A model generated the notes under the pieces. That model did no database searches. It was not told the DNA's origin and saw only the letters and a list, made by a program, of their open reading frames with translations. Shown piece after piece: positions 35,640 through 47,098 of a stretch of 64,000 bases of DNA. Each line of letters opens with the position of its first letter. Position 1 is the stretch's first letter. Where the stretch lies: NCBI GenBank assembly GCA_027924645.1, contig BSBN01000888.1, positions 16,747,001-16,811,000 of the forward strand, read 5' to 3'. The translations under genes and the position numbers were made by a program. The stretch comes from Cunninghamia lanceolata. Its lineage: Eukaryota > Streptophyta > Pinopsida > Cupressales > Cupressaceae.

Positions 35640-38600
35640 TTAGGGTTAATGTTAGAATTAGAGACAGGGTTAGGGTTACAATTAGGGTTAAGGTTAGTAT
35701 TAAGGTTAGGGTTAGGGGTTGAATTATAGTCAGGGGTAGGGTTAGAGTTAGGGTTAGGGTTAAAATTAGAGCTATGTTTAGGGTTAGAATAAGCTTTAGG
35801 GTTAGGGTTAGAATTAGGGTTAGGGTTAGAGTTAGAATTAGGGTTAGGGTTACAAATATAATTAGGGTTAATGCTAGAATTAGGGTTAGGGTTAGTGTTA
35901 GGGTCAAAATTAGAGTTAGGGTTGGAATTGTAGTTAGAATTAGGGTTAGGATAGGGGTTAGAATTACAATTAGAATTAGGGTTAGGGTTAGGATTAGAAT
36001 TAGGATTAATGTTAGAATAAGGTTAGGGTTATAATTAGGGTTAGGGTTGAAATTAAGGTTAGGGTCAGAGTTAGAATTATGGTTATTAAATTAGGGTAAG
36101 CATTAGAGTTACAGTTAGGGTTAGGGCTAGAGTTAGGTTTAGATTTTAGGTTAGGGTTATGGTTAAAATTGTAGTTAGAATTAGGATTATTCTTAAATTT
36201 AAAATTAGGGTTATTTTTAAGGTAGAATCAAGGTTATGATTAGAATTAGGGTTAGAGTAGGGTAGAATTAGGGTTATTATTAGAATTAGGGTTAGGGTTC
36301 CTATTAGAATTAGGGTTAGAATTAAGGTGGCTTACTATTACAATTAAGGTAAGAATCAGAGTTACAATTAGGATTAGGGTTCAAATTAGAGTTAGGGTTA
36401 AGGTTAGTATTAAGGTTAGGCTTAGGTTTTGAATTATAGTCAAGCTTAGGGTTAAAATTAGAGCTATGTTTAGAGTTAGAATAAGGGTTAGGGTTAGGGT
36501 TAGATTTAAAATAAGAATTAGGTTCAGGGTTTAGGGTTTAGGGTTGGGGTTAGGGTTAGGGTTAGAATTAGGGTTACAAGTATAATTAAGGTTAATGTTA
36601 GAATTAATCTTAGGGTTAGGGTTACAATAAGGGCTAAGTTTAGTATTAAGCCTAGGGATAAGGTTGCAATTAGGACCAGCCTTAGGGTTAAAATTCAGCT
36701 ATGCTTAGGGTTTGAATAAAGGTTAGGATTAGGGTTAGATTTAGGGTTAAAGTTAGATTTAAAATTAGGGTTATAGTTAGGGTAGAATCAGTGTTGTGAT
36801 TATAATTAGGTTAGGGTTAGGTTTACGGTTAGGGTTCTTATTAGAATTAAGGTCAGAATTAAGGTTGGTTACTATTAGAGTTAGGGTTAGAGTTCAATTA
36901 GGGTTAAGGTTAGGGTTAGGTTTCAAATTATAGTCAAGATTAGGGTTAGAGTTAGGGTTAGGGTTAAAATTAAAGCTATGTTTAGGGTTAGAATAAGGGT
37001 TATGGTTATGGTTAGGTTTAAATTTAGGATTAGGTTTAGGGTTTAGGGTAAGCATTAGAGTTACAGTAAGGGTTAGGGCTCGAGTTAGGGTTAGAATTTA
37101 GGTTAGAGCATGGTTAAAATCATAGTTAGAATTAGGATTAAGTTAAGGGTTAGAATTAGGGTTATTGTTAGATTTAAAATTAGGGTTAGAGTAGGGTAGA
37201 TCAACGTTATGAGTAGAATTAGGGTTAGAATTAAGGTGGCTTACTATTACAATTAAGGTAATAATCAGAGTTACAATTAGGATTAGGGTTCAAATTAGAG
37301 TTAGGGTTAAAGTTCAATTAGGGTTAAGGTTAGTATTAAGGTTAGGGTTAGGTTTTGAATTATAGTCAAGCTTAGGGTTAGAGTTAGGATTAGGGTTAGG
37401 GTTAAAATTAGAGCTATGTTTAGGGTTAGAATAAGGGTTATGGTTATGGTTAACTTTAAAATTAGGATTAGGTTTAGGGTTTAGGGTTGGGGTTAGGGTT
37501 AGGGTTAGAATTAGGGTTACAACTATAATTAGGGTTAATGTTAGAATTAAACTTAAGGTTAGGGTTACCATTAGGGTTAAGTTCAGTATTAAGCTTAGGG
37601 ATAAGGTTGCAATTAGGATCAGCCTTAGGGTTAAAATTAGAGCTATTCTTAGGGTTTGAATAAAGGTTAGGGTGAGGGTTAGGGTTAGGGTTAGATTTAG
37701 GGTTAGAGTTGGATTTAAAATTAGGATTATAGTTAGGGTAGAATCAGGGTTATGATTAGAATTAGGGTTAGGGTTAGGGATAGGGATAGGGATATGGGTA
37801 GGGTTAGGGTTCTTATTAGAATTAGGGTTAGGATTAAGGTTTGTTACTATTAGAGTTAGGGTTAGAGTTCAATTAGGTTTAAGATTAGTATTAAGGTTAG
37901 GGTTAGGTTTTGAATTATAATCAAGCTTAGGGTTAGAGTTAGGGTTAAAATTAGAGCTATGTTTAGTGTTAGAATAAGGGTTATGGTTAGGGTTAGCTTT
38001 AAAATTAGGATTAGGTTTAGGGTTTAGGGTAAGCATTAGAGTTACAATAAGGGTTAGGGCTAGAGTTAGGGTTAGAATTCAGGTTAGGGTTAGGGTTAAA
38101 ATCATAGTTAGAATTAGGATTAAGTTAAGGGTTAGAATTAGGGTTATAGTTAGGGTAGAATTAGGGTTATGATTAGGGTTAGGGTTAGAGTTAGGGTTAG
38201 GGTTAGAGTTAGGATTAGGGTTCCTATTAGAATTAGGGTTAGAATTAAGGTGAGTTGTTATTAGAATTAGGGTAAGAAATAGAGTTACAGTTAGGGTTAG
38301 GGTCCAAATTAAAGTTAAGGTTATATTCAATTAGGGTTAAGTTTAGTATTAAGGTTAGGGCTTGAATTATAGTCACGGTTAGGGTTACAGTTAGGGTTAG
38401 GATTAGGGTTAAAATTAGAGTTATGTTTAGGGTTAGAATAAGGGTTAGGGTTAGGTATAAAATTAGGATTAGGGTTAGGTCTATAATTAGAGATAGGATT
38501 AGGGTTATGATTAAATATAAGGTTACTGTTAGGGTTAGGGTTATGGTTATGATTAGGGTTAAAATTAGGGTTAGGGTTGAAATTATAGTTAGAATTAGAG

Positions 38601-38962
38601 TAAGAATTACATTTAGAATTAGGGTTATAGTTTGAAAAAGGGTGACAATTACAATGAGAATTATAGTCAAAACTAGGTTTAGGGTTATAATCAGGGTTAG
38701 GTTAGGATGAGATTTAGAGTTACAATGAAAATTATGGTTAGGCTTAGGGTTACAATGAGATTTAGGGTTAGAATTAGGATTAGTGTTAGGGTCAGCGTTA
38801 GGTTTAGAGTTAGACATACAATTATGGTTATAATTAGGGTTAGGGTTATTGTTATAATAAATGTTAGGGTTAGTACTAGGGTTAGGGTTATTATTAGAAT
38901 TAGAGTTAGGGTTAGTATGAGGGTTAAGGTTGCTGTTAGAATTAGGGTTAGGGTTCAACATT
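35640..38962 (+). repeat. Degenerate telomere-like (TTAGGG)n array, 3.3 kb
   Basis: The block is built almost wholly from TTAGGG and one-step variants (TTAGAATTAGGG, TTAAGG, GTTAGGATTAGG). The 6-mer TTAGGG, not the usual plant 7-mer TTTAGGG, dominates; TTTAGGG appears only now and then. A longer pattern containing AATTATAGTCA (ATAATCA in one copy) and AGAGCTATGTTTAG recurs, with AATTAT at about 35722, 36432, 36925, 37358, 37913 and 38364. This gives higher-order units of roughly 430-710 bp. Long ORFs encoding runs of Thr-Leu or Arg-Val on either strand are by-products of the repeat. It is an interstitial array: unique-looking sequence lies on both sides. Confidence 0.95.
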
Positions 38963-38978
38963 GATATTAAAATATTCT

Positions 38979-39001
38979 TTAAAAATAGGTACGCCGAGAG
39001 A
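38979..39001 (+). repeat. Junction motif between the two array orientations
   Basis: TTAAAAATAGGTA (38979-38991) is the exact reverse complement of TACCTATTTTTAA at 35614-35626, which stands at the other end of the main array. GTACGCCGAGAGATATCC follows at 38990 and reappears at 39371. Confidence 0.85.
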
Positions 39002-39002
39002 T

Positions 39003-39125
39003 ATCCCTAACCTTAATCCTAACACTAATGCTAACCATAATTCTAACTCTAACCGTAACCCTAAACCTAACCCTAATTCTAACCTAAACACTAACCCTAA
39101 CCCTAATTTTAACCCCTAACTCTAA
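39003..39125 (-). repeat. Short telomere-like array in reverse orientation (CCCTAA)n
   Basis: Immediately after the junction motif the strand changes: degenerate CCCTAA units run for about 120 bp and fade into AT-rich DNA. Together with the main array this gives a 5'-(TTAGGG)-spacer-(CCCTAA)-3' order. Confidence 0.9.
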
Positions 39126-39349
39126 TCCTAAATATAATATATAATATAATATAATATTTTAATTATTAAATATTATAATAGTTATTATTATAAACATAAT
39201 ATATTGTTATATTATATAATTATTATATAATATATTATAATAATATATTAGATATATTATAAAAGATATATCTAATATAATATGTTTTAATATATTATAA
39301 TTAGTGTTAGAATTAGGCTTGCGGATCCGGTTGCTACTAGCATATTTAT

Positions 39350-39481
39350 ATTAAATATAATATATCTAAAGTACGCCGAGAGATATCCTTCTCGAGGCGC
39401 CTAATGTTAGGATTAGTGATTTAAAAATAGGCATCTCGAGAAGGATATCTCTCGGCGTACTTTAGATATATTATATTTAAT
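39350..39481. repeat. Perfect 47-bp inverted repeat with 38-bp loop
   Basis: Left arm 39350-39396 and right arm 39435-39481 are exact reverse complements. The inner ends are CTCGAG, and each arm contains GTACGCCGAGAGATATCC (right arm in reverse). The loop contains a TTAGGA remnant and TTAAAAATAGGCAT. The structure could be the end of a transposon, a MITE or a hairpin-forming rearrangement point. Confidence 0.92.
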
Positions 39482-40698
39482 TGTAAGTCTTTTATAAGAC
39501 AAAATTAGCTACAATTTGAAATTGGATTGTTCTCTTGTGATGTAAATTAATGGAGCACATTGACTTTAAATATCTATGTTGTCTAGGTCTTATGGGAATT
39601 TATGTAGAAATTCCTTTGAGTGTCTAAGATATATATCAGAAAACCAATATTACCATATTGATAAAAATTGTAAGCAAAGAAAGGTCCATAAACCAGTCTA
39701 TAACCCCAAAATAATTACAATCAATTACCTTTCCTCCTCTGTGACCTTCAGTTGAGACAAATTGATTTTGCAGGTTGATTTCCCTCCCCCTTCCCCATCT
39801 AACAATTGAATTAATCACAACTATTTTTAGGTTATTATTAAATGTCTATTGTTTAATGCTAGTAGATGGTTTCTCTAGTAAACACAATTGTTGAATGGTA
39901 TTCAATCTATTGTCTATTTATGTTCTCTTTCTTGATGCAAATTTTCCATCCCTCAAATCCAATGGTATAGGTAAGTTTTCTAAAGTTAATGAATTGTCAA
40001 CTTGAAAAAGACATATTCTTTCCTTAAAAAATGAATGCAAAGAAAAAAAAGACTTCATTTTGTTTAGCTCAACTCTATGATATAGCAGAATGTTTAAAAT
40101 AGTAGCAAACAGATTGTAATTTGTGTGCTAGAAAAACAAACTGATACAAATACCTTTATAAAAAAACAAAAGATTTTCTCCATGGTGTCCAATCATTTCC
40201 TCCATGGTGTTGGATCAATTCCTTGGAAGGCTTGTTTTGTCTTCATGTTGCCTAACATCAAATTGTAAATAAAAATAAAAATTTAAGAAAAATTCCAGAG
40301 TATATGGCAAGGGACATTTAAACGACATGAGACTTTTTAAACACATGTTTTCCCTCGCATGAGAACAACTGATGAGTTTAGAAAATTTGCCAGTGTTTAT
40401 GGTGTGAGACAACATTTCCGGCCATTTTGGCACCTCCAGAGAGTACCGGCGAAAAAAAAAAAGTTGAAAGGAGAACAACGTATGCGAAGAAATGGTGAAA
40501 GAAGTGACAAAAATGGTGAATAAAATGAATGGGTTAGATCTGTTCAATCATCTTGCACTGTCTAAGGAGGAGTCTCACCGGTCGATTTCACTCGCCAGAC
40601 TAGTTCACTTCATAGAGAGAACACCTTCAGTGTAATTAAGTAGTATTATTGTTAAAGAGAGACACTATCTTCAAACATCTACTTGACATGTGGAAATT
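39482..40698. other. No gene seen
   Basis: About 1.2 kb without a supported gene. A short direct repeat CTCCATGGTGT occurs near 40177 and 40200. Confidence 0.45.
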
Positions 40699-42219
40699 TT
40701 AAAAGTCTTTGTTCTGGTATTCCTCCAGAGTCACTGGCCTCGAGAGATACCCAGCTTCACAATAGAATCTAAACCTGTGGAAAGCTTGTATACCAGCCAT
40801 TGACACATCATATTTGAGCAAATCAGATTTCAATCTCCACCAACTTCGTGACTTCAATTCCTCCTCCTCATCTCTATTTCTAGTCTTACGGGCCTCATGG
40901 GATTCCACCTACTCTTTTAGCTGGTTTAGTTCTTTCCTGAGAGCATCCACTCGCTCCTTCATTTCCTCTTTTATTTCTTCCTTGAGGGCATCTAGTTGCA
41001 TTAATAATGTTTTCTCTAACTTATCATTTTTGTTTGCACAATTGTAATCATGTTCTTTGGTCCTACCATTTCGCTGCTTACAGAACAATCTCAACCTTTA
41101 TTGACATCTTTTAATGGCATTGGTTTATCATTAGCACATTCCTTCAATTTCAATTGCTACTTTCAAGAATGTCTGTATGATTAGAATTTGTAGCATCCTC
41201 CTCTTTGATGTTGTCTTCGGACTTCTCTACTGGTGGGTCTTTATTTTTAAAACCCCTTGACAGTTTAGCTGTATCTCTTCCATTGTATGTCCCATCTATC
41301 TTTTCCCCCTTATTGCTGGTTATCATCCAACTCTCTTTCTTTATGCAGTGCTCAACAATCTCTCGTAGTGACGGTTCCTTGGGTGCTGGTTCTGATTTTC
41401 GAGCTGATTTTGGTTTTGGCTTGTAGGTTTTAAGAACACCAATATTGTTCCATCTCTGCAGAAAAATGTTACCGAACTTAATTAGAATTATTTAAGCATG
41501 CACTACATATGTATATAAAATTTCTCTTTAAACTATGCATACCTGTACAATAATATTTATATTGTTCTCAAATTCCTAGCAAATAAAGATCCAAGTAATC
41601 AACTGAACCTTCCATCCATCCAAATCACTTCATTATTTATAAGGAAGATATTCCAGACCAGTCGATGGTAGGTGAGCAGACTCTTCCACTCTCGATGCAA
41701 TTTTTGGAAATCTGTAGCCATTTTTTGGAAATGGCAAAATGCGTCTTGCTGTCATTCGCTGCACCTCACATAAATAGCCGGCGAGTTGTAACTCACTGAT
41801 TGTACGGATGGTCAACCAGGAGCCACCGACAAAAACTAATAATTCATTCAACTGGAAATTTTGACATGCACTCTATTTTCAACTAGGAACGGTGTGCTGT
41901 ACAAACGTTGACCAACCAGTTGCTTACAATGCACTCACTAGTTAAGACGTTCCCCCTCACTATATCTTACGAACAATAGCTCCCTTATGGGAATCAACCA
42001 ACTAAATCTTTTCTCACCTGCATGAAGATATGTCTTTACTGATTGTAAATTCATTAGCGGATATAAAATATAAAATTTTATTGAAATAATCTCAGAATTT
42101 GTATCCATTTTTAGTTAGTTATTTTATTTATAATCTATACATACTAAAATTACCTTCTGCTGCATCTGATTGTGGTGGAGCTTTTATTCCGGTTGTTTTT
42201 TGTAGTGAGCTACTAGCAT
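40699..42219 (-). pseudogene. Possible multi-exon gene or gene remnant, unrecognised
   Basis: On the - strand a likely small exon (42219-42154) lies between TTATAG and GTAATT. It reads DASSSLQKTTGIKAPPQSDA and joins in frame, across an intron ending ATGCAG (exon resumes at 42017), to EGEKRFSWLIPIRELLFVRY, which soon meets a stop. Around 41851-41633 another open stretch begins NELLVFVGGSWLTI. A further exon starts after CTGCAG at 41455 and is rich in Lys, Pro and Glu (YKPKPKSARKSEPAPKEP). The last part (41094-40699) holds a coiled-coil-like segment (MQLDALKEEIKEEMKERVDA), an in-frame TAG at 40909-40911 and a well-formed C-terminal region. I do not recognise the family. Splice-like joins argue for a host gene; the stops argue that this copy is broken. 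Confidence 0.35.
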
Positions 42220-42443
42220 CTATAATGAAATACCAATCCATGTATTAGTGTTGCATGCCAAAGAAAATCAACAATAGTTCTATGGATGGCATTATAGTTG
42301 TAAAATAAGTGTACCAATTGCAGGATGCCAATCTATAAATGCCGCACCATCCAGAAACCCATAAATGCTCCTAACCAATGAGGACTTTTCAAACCAAAAG
42401 CCCACATTAATCCCAAAACACCGTGAAGCCATGCATCAATGAA

Positions 42444-42463
42444 TGAATGAATGAATAGATTTT
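42444..42463 (-). repeat. (ATGA)n microsatellite, possible LINE-A tail
   Basis: Four to five ATGA units on the + strand, that is (TTCA)n on the LINE strand, lie ~160 bp after the last LINE-A coding sequence. Several LINE clades end in short simple repeats instead of poly(A). Confidence 0.5.
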
Positions 42464-42626
42464 AATGACGTCCACGAGCCAAGCAGCCTAAGGGACCAAG
42501 AGCCGCAGCCCTAAGAACTCTTCAAGATCTTTTTGATGTCACTTCTCCTGCCATGGATTTTAACCAAGAAACCTGCAGTTATGTGTAGCCTTGATTCCTC
42601 AAAGATCTTGATAAAACTGCCCACCT

Positions 42627-45600
42627 TCAGGTTGTCTTCATACTAACTCTGAATGTCTTCATAGGCATCACATTCAAAGATGAGTGCCATTCAATTTCCA
42701 TTACTTTTTTGTTGCAAAAGATACAGATTCTATTTTCCCACTCTTCTTTGGGGACCATCCATCTACCCATTTTGCATCTCAAATGATGAGAACTGGTCCT
42801 CAACCGCACCATTAGGATCCTAGCTTTACCTTTAATAGTGGCATGCAAGTAAGCTTTTTCCCCATGCTCCCATGTGGGGTTGAACTCTTTGACATAGTAT
42901 GATTTTTTCTGACCAGTCTCCTTAGTCCACATGGCAATCCTGAACTTTTCTAACACAAACTTCTTAATGTCTTCTTTAGTTTTAGGGCATTTGTGGAGCC
43001 TAATATCCCACTTGTCTAGCCACTTGTTGTTCTTCTTCATCCAAGTCTTCTTTCTACGGTTTAACCCCTCCTCCACCACCACCTTAGGCCATCGCTACTC
43101 TCCCATGTTCTCCACCTTCTTTATGTATGTTATCAATCGAATTATAGCATACGCCTCCATCAGGAATGAGCCCGTCTCAGCTAATAGAATCTCATATAGG
43201 ACTGTAGCCTTGACCTTAAGGTTACTAGTAGTAAGATGCTTTTGTATTCTCTCTAATTGTCTCCACTTGTGATTTGACAAGCTATTTCCCCAAACCTCAC
43301 ACCCATAGAGGACAACCAGTGTGACTAATAGCCCAAAAAGAGTCTTCGTGGTTTTCCAATCCTAGAGCTCCACTTTCCTACACCTGTTCTGGAGTAGATA
43401 AGAGGCCCTCCAACCTCCTTGGATCCTTTACATTCTACATGTATCCCAGCTCAGCCTGTTGTGGAAATTGATTCCCATGTACTTGTATTCTTCTATGATA
43501 TCCAACGGGCTCCCATCAAAAATGAAGTTGACTTGCTGTTGCTTCCTTTTTAAAGAGAAAATCATAATCTTGGTCTTACTAGTGTTCACATGCATCCCGA
43601 ACTCTTGGAAAAAGAGCTCTAAAGCCCTCAAGTGTTCTCTCAAACCCTAGGTAGTTTTTGCAATCACAATAAGGTCATCAGCATATAAAAGTAGCTTCAC
43701 CACAAAATCAACCAACTGGATACCCCCACCCGCAGATTTTTGTAACCACTCTTCCAGCTTGTCGATGTATAAGCTGAACAAAGTGGGAGAGAGGGGACAA
43801 CCCTGCTTGACCCCAATGTCACTACCAAAACACTCTGACATACCCTCTCTAGTCCAGATTTTAGCTCTAACCTGCTCATAGAGCTTGTGAACAGCAGCCC
43901 TATATTCCTCCGGAACCCCAAGATCTTCCATTCTGCTCCAAAGTTTGTCCTGGGCACTGTGTTGAAGGCCTTTTTGAAGTCTATGAAGTAGCAAAAGGCT
44001 TATTCACCTTGCATGTCCCACACTTTTTCAACTAAATGTCTAAGAGTGATGCAATGGTCTATGGTAGAGTGTTTTGGTCTAAAACCAACCTGCCCTCTCA
44101 CTCTTTTTCCTTTCTTTTCTGCCCATCTACTGATTCTACATTCAATCAAGCTTCCAAAAAGCTTTCCAAGGAGAGGATTGACCATGATAGTTTGATAATT
44201 GGATGGATTATTTACATCACCACTCTTGAAAAGAGGGATAACGACACTAGTAGTCCACTCAATAGGAAAAATCCCTTTCAAAGTGTCATTAAAGATCCTT
44301 TTGATGTGTGGGGCAAGGTGATCAACCCCCCACTTTAAAAATTCAGCTTGTAGCTCATCAATGTCTTGGGATTTGCCACTAGCTAAATTCTTTATTCCTT
44401 GCTTGATGTCTTCTATTGAGAAGAGCTCAGTTGCCGTGTTGGTTACTGGAGGGTAGGTCTTCTCCAGGGACTGCTCATAGAGAAGCTTCGCATATCCTAA
44501 CCATTGATCTTTTGTGATGTTGTTTTCAATCTACTTTTTTTCTTGCTGCATCTCCCTCCAAAAACCTTTTGGATTGTGTTTACTCAAGGAAATCAACTCT
44601 TTTCTTCTAGATATTACATATCTTTCTTTTTTAGATTTTATCAAATTCTCATACTTTTTCTTACTTTCTTTGCTTGCTGCAGTCTTTTTGAGAGATCTTT
44701 TAGCCTCCTTGCACTCATCATCAAACCATGGGTTGACTGGGAAAGTGTTAGACCAATTTTTCTTAGGCCTAGCCCTCTTGCATGCCTTTAGGGCCTTGTG
44801 AATTAAAGGGACTAGCATAGTGCTATCCACATAGTTTCCTGAATCCTTGTTTAAATCTTTGCATCCTCTGCTATTTTTTAACATTTGTAAGTGCTGCCCC
44901 AATGCTGCAACAAAGGTCTCCTGATTTTCTTTGTTCACCCTGATTTTACGTTGTGTGTGGTCTTGCTTTTGAATGTGCTAATCTGGCCTAACTTTTTGTA
45001 TGTCTTTTTGGAAGCCAAACTTCACACAGAGAGGCATATGATTAGATTTTAGCTTCATAGGATTTTCTCCTATGTCAAACTCTAACAACCTAGAGGTACC
45101 CATCCTAGAGCAGATAACATAATCAACAATACTTTGGCCATTGTATGTCTTACAAGTGATACCCTTGGATCTAGGCCACGTGTTGGTTCCATTACAAATA
45201 ACCAAGTTGAAAAGGCTGCAAAGACCTAATAATTCAGCTCCAAAATGGTTCACACATCCTCTCCCATCTTGTGAGATTCTACCCCATAATCGGCCTTCAC
45301 CTTCCTCTAACCATAACAGATTGCTGCCCCCTCCTTTCTCATTACCCAGCTAAAGAGACTAATTATTCGTTGTCCTAGCATTAAAATCCCCTATTAGGAC
45401 AATTTCCCCTAAATTTCTGAAAGTAGAAATGTCCCTTTTTAACGAAGCATAAGGGTCCTCACTGTCAAGATTCCTCTTCTTGTAGAACTTTGACCCTTTG
45501 GGGGCAAAGTAATAGGCAGCCAATCTGATCGTAACCTCCTTATCAATTATTTTCAACCAAATATACTACCTATTTGGATCCTCTTTCTCTAATTTCATGA

Positions 45601-46909
45601 TTCCACCCCACATCTCTTTAATTAGCACTGTGATCCCTCCATGACCTTTACCTGTTTCGGTCCCTTCGTTCCAGACTAAAATTTTCTCGAATCCTTCGAA
45701 GTTTGAAACTTTACAACCATCATGTTTGTGAGTCTTCGTAAGTATAATCACGTCCTTCCCCTTAGCTATGGGCCCCAAACCCGATCCTCTTCTCCATGGG
45801 TATCCTCTATAGTTCTAGCTTACTATGTGTAAATACTCGAGTGGGGCCCCGAGTTCCTATTTCTTGTGAGAGAACCTCTCACTGATTTGAGCTTTTCCAT
45901 TTTTCAACCATGCCCACTTTCCATCCTCTCTCACTGTTTTCACTTTCTCCCACTCTTTCCTTCATTCTTCCTATTGTGTGAATGTCAGATCTTCATCTAA
46001 GAATATGTTAGATCCTCTAAGCTGCCCCCTATTCTTTAAAATCATGTTCTTATCATCTAACCTTCTTAAGACAACACGAACATGCCTATTTCTGCCTTCT
46101 TCAAGCTTCTTTCCTATCCTGTGAGCTTGTTGGATAACACCAGTCCATTTCAACTTGTCTTTGAGAAAGTCCCTTGCAAGAATGTCAGTTCTTTCCTTCT
46201 CACCAAAATCTCTCAAACCTTAAATAATGATGTTGACTGCCTTGTTTTGTTTGTCTTTTTCTTCTTTTAATTGGATCTTTATTTGTCTCTCAAAAATTTC
46301 TTTTTGGTCTTTTAGAGGCCTACTTACAACTTGTGACCAAGACTTAGCCTCTTCTATTTGGACTTTTAATTGATTCTCTTTTACTTCCAAATTAGCAATA
46401 ACTGATTGGAACTTCTTCATCTATGTTGAGTCTCCTCCAATTGACATTTCTGTCTTGCTATTGTCTGTAGATTTTAGTTGCTTTATTTCTTGTTTTATAG
46501 CGCCCAACTCTTGCTGTCCTCTCTCCATTTTAATTTGCAGGTCTGATAGTTGCTCCTTGAGCAATTTATTCTCATTTTTCAACTTGTCTCTGGCTTCATC
46601 TATTTCCTTCAACCTTTTTTCTTCCCGAATCCCTTTAACTTCAAGCATTTCTAGCCTTTTTTTCATGTTCATGAGCTCTGTAACATACAGCTCTAATGAC
46701 CACAATAAAGGTGTGGTCATAGGGCTGTAAAGTTCATTGTTATCGTGGGAGATTCCCTAGCTAACACCAATACCAATAGTATCTACTGGCATTTCTACCT
46801 TGGCTTCCATTGAAACAAAGACCCCCGGGTGTCCTACGAGCTTCCCCTTTCCCTTTACATCACCATTCTCTGTTTGCCCTTCTATCTGCAGAGTTTTGCA
46901 AGGGGCCAT
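42627..46909 (-). pseudogene. LINE-A polyprotein: coiled coil, ORF1p-like, endonuclease, RT
   Basis: From ATG 46909 (MAPCKTLQIEG) one frame is readable to about 43950, then a one-base shift moves it to a second frame that continues to 42627. In order it shows a coiled coil (46680-46430) and a region resembling the RNA-binding and C-terminal domains of L1 ORF1p (ending RGSNIFLDEDLTF, near 45980). Next comes an endonuclease with TKTHKHDG, IGDFNART (about 45371-45394), VDYVICS and SNHMPL. RT follows with GQVGFRPKHST, GVKQGCPLSPTLF and catalytic YADD (43674-43685), then a Cys/His segment ICIFCNKK near 42710. Stops such as TAG 46421-46423 and TAA 46217-46219 fit Gln codons mutated by C to T. No separate ORF1 stop and ORF2 start are evident, so ORF1 and ORF2 seem fused. 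Confidence 0.8.
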
Positions 46910-46949
46910 TGAACTGCTACCCTGCATTTGGGAAGGATCATAGTGAGCC

Positions 46950-47040
46950 TTTTCCTATGATTTTGCCTCACCTTACGAGCCTTCCTATGCCTCAGAATCC
47001 CTTTATACTGCTTGGCGTTTACATACACCAGCCTTTCCCC
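46950..47040 (-). pseudogene. NF-YA-like peptide upstream of LINE-A
   Basis: The - strand encodes ERLVYVNAKQYKGILRHR followed by KARKV (46969-47037), inside an open frame of 72 codons (47100-46882). YVNAKQY..ILRRR..R is the signature of the first conserved helix of NF-YA (HAP2), the subunit that binds NF-YB/NF-YC. The second NF-YA block, which contacts CCAAT DNA, is not visible downstream. It could be a captured exon piece or a chance likeness; the run of matches makes chance less likely. Confidence 0.5.
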
Positions 47041-47098
47041 TACTCTCCCTATAATAGCCTGAGGGCATTCTGTCCATACATGGTTCCACACTTTAGCC

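Noticed and set aside
35623..36034. ORFs of Thr-Leu or Arg-Val repeats in the telomere-like array (also at 37314-38964)
   Set aside because: They arise from reading TTAGGG variants in any frame and have no protein-like complexity.
44013..44801. + strand ORFs across LINE-A
   Set aside because: They are antisense shadows of the LINE-A reverse transcriptase and endonuclease frames.
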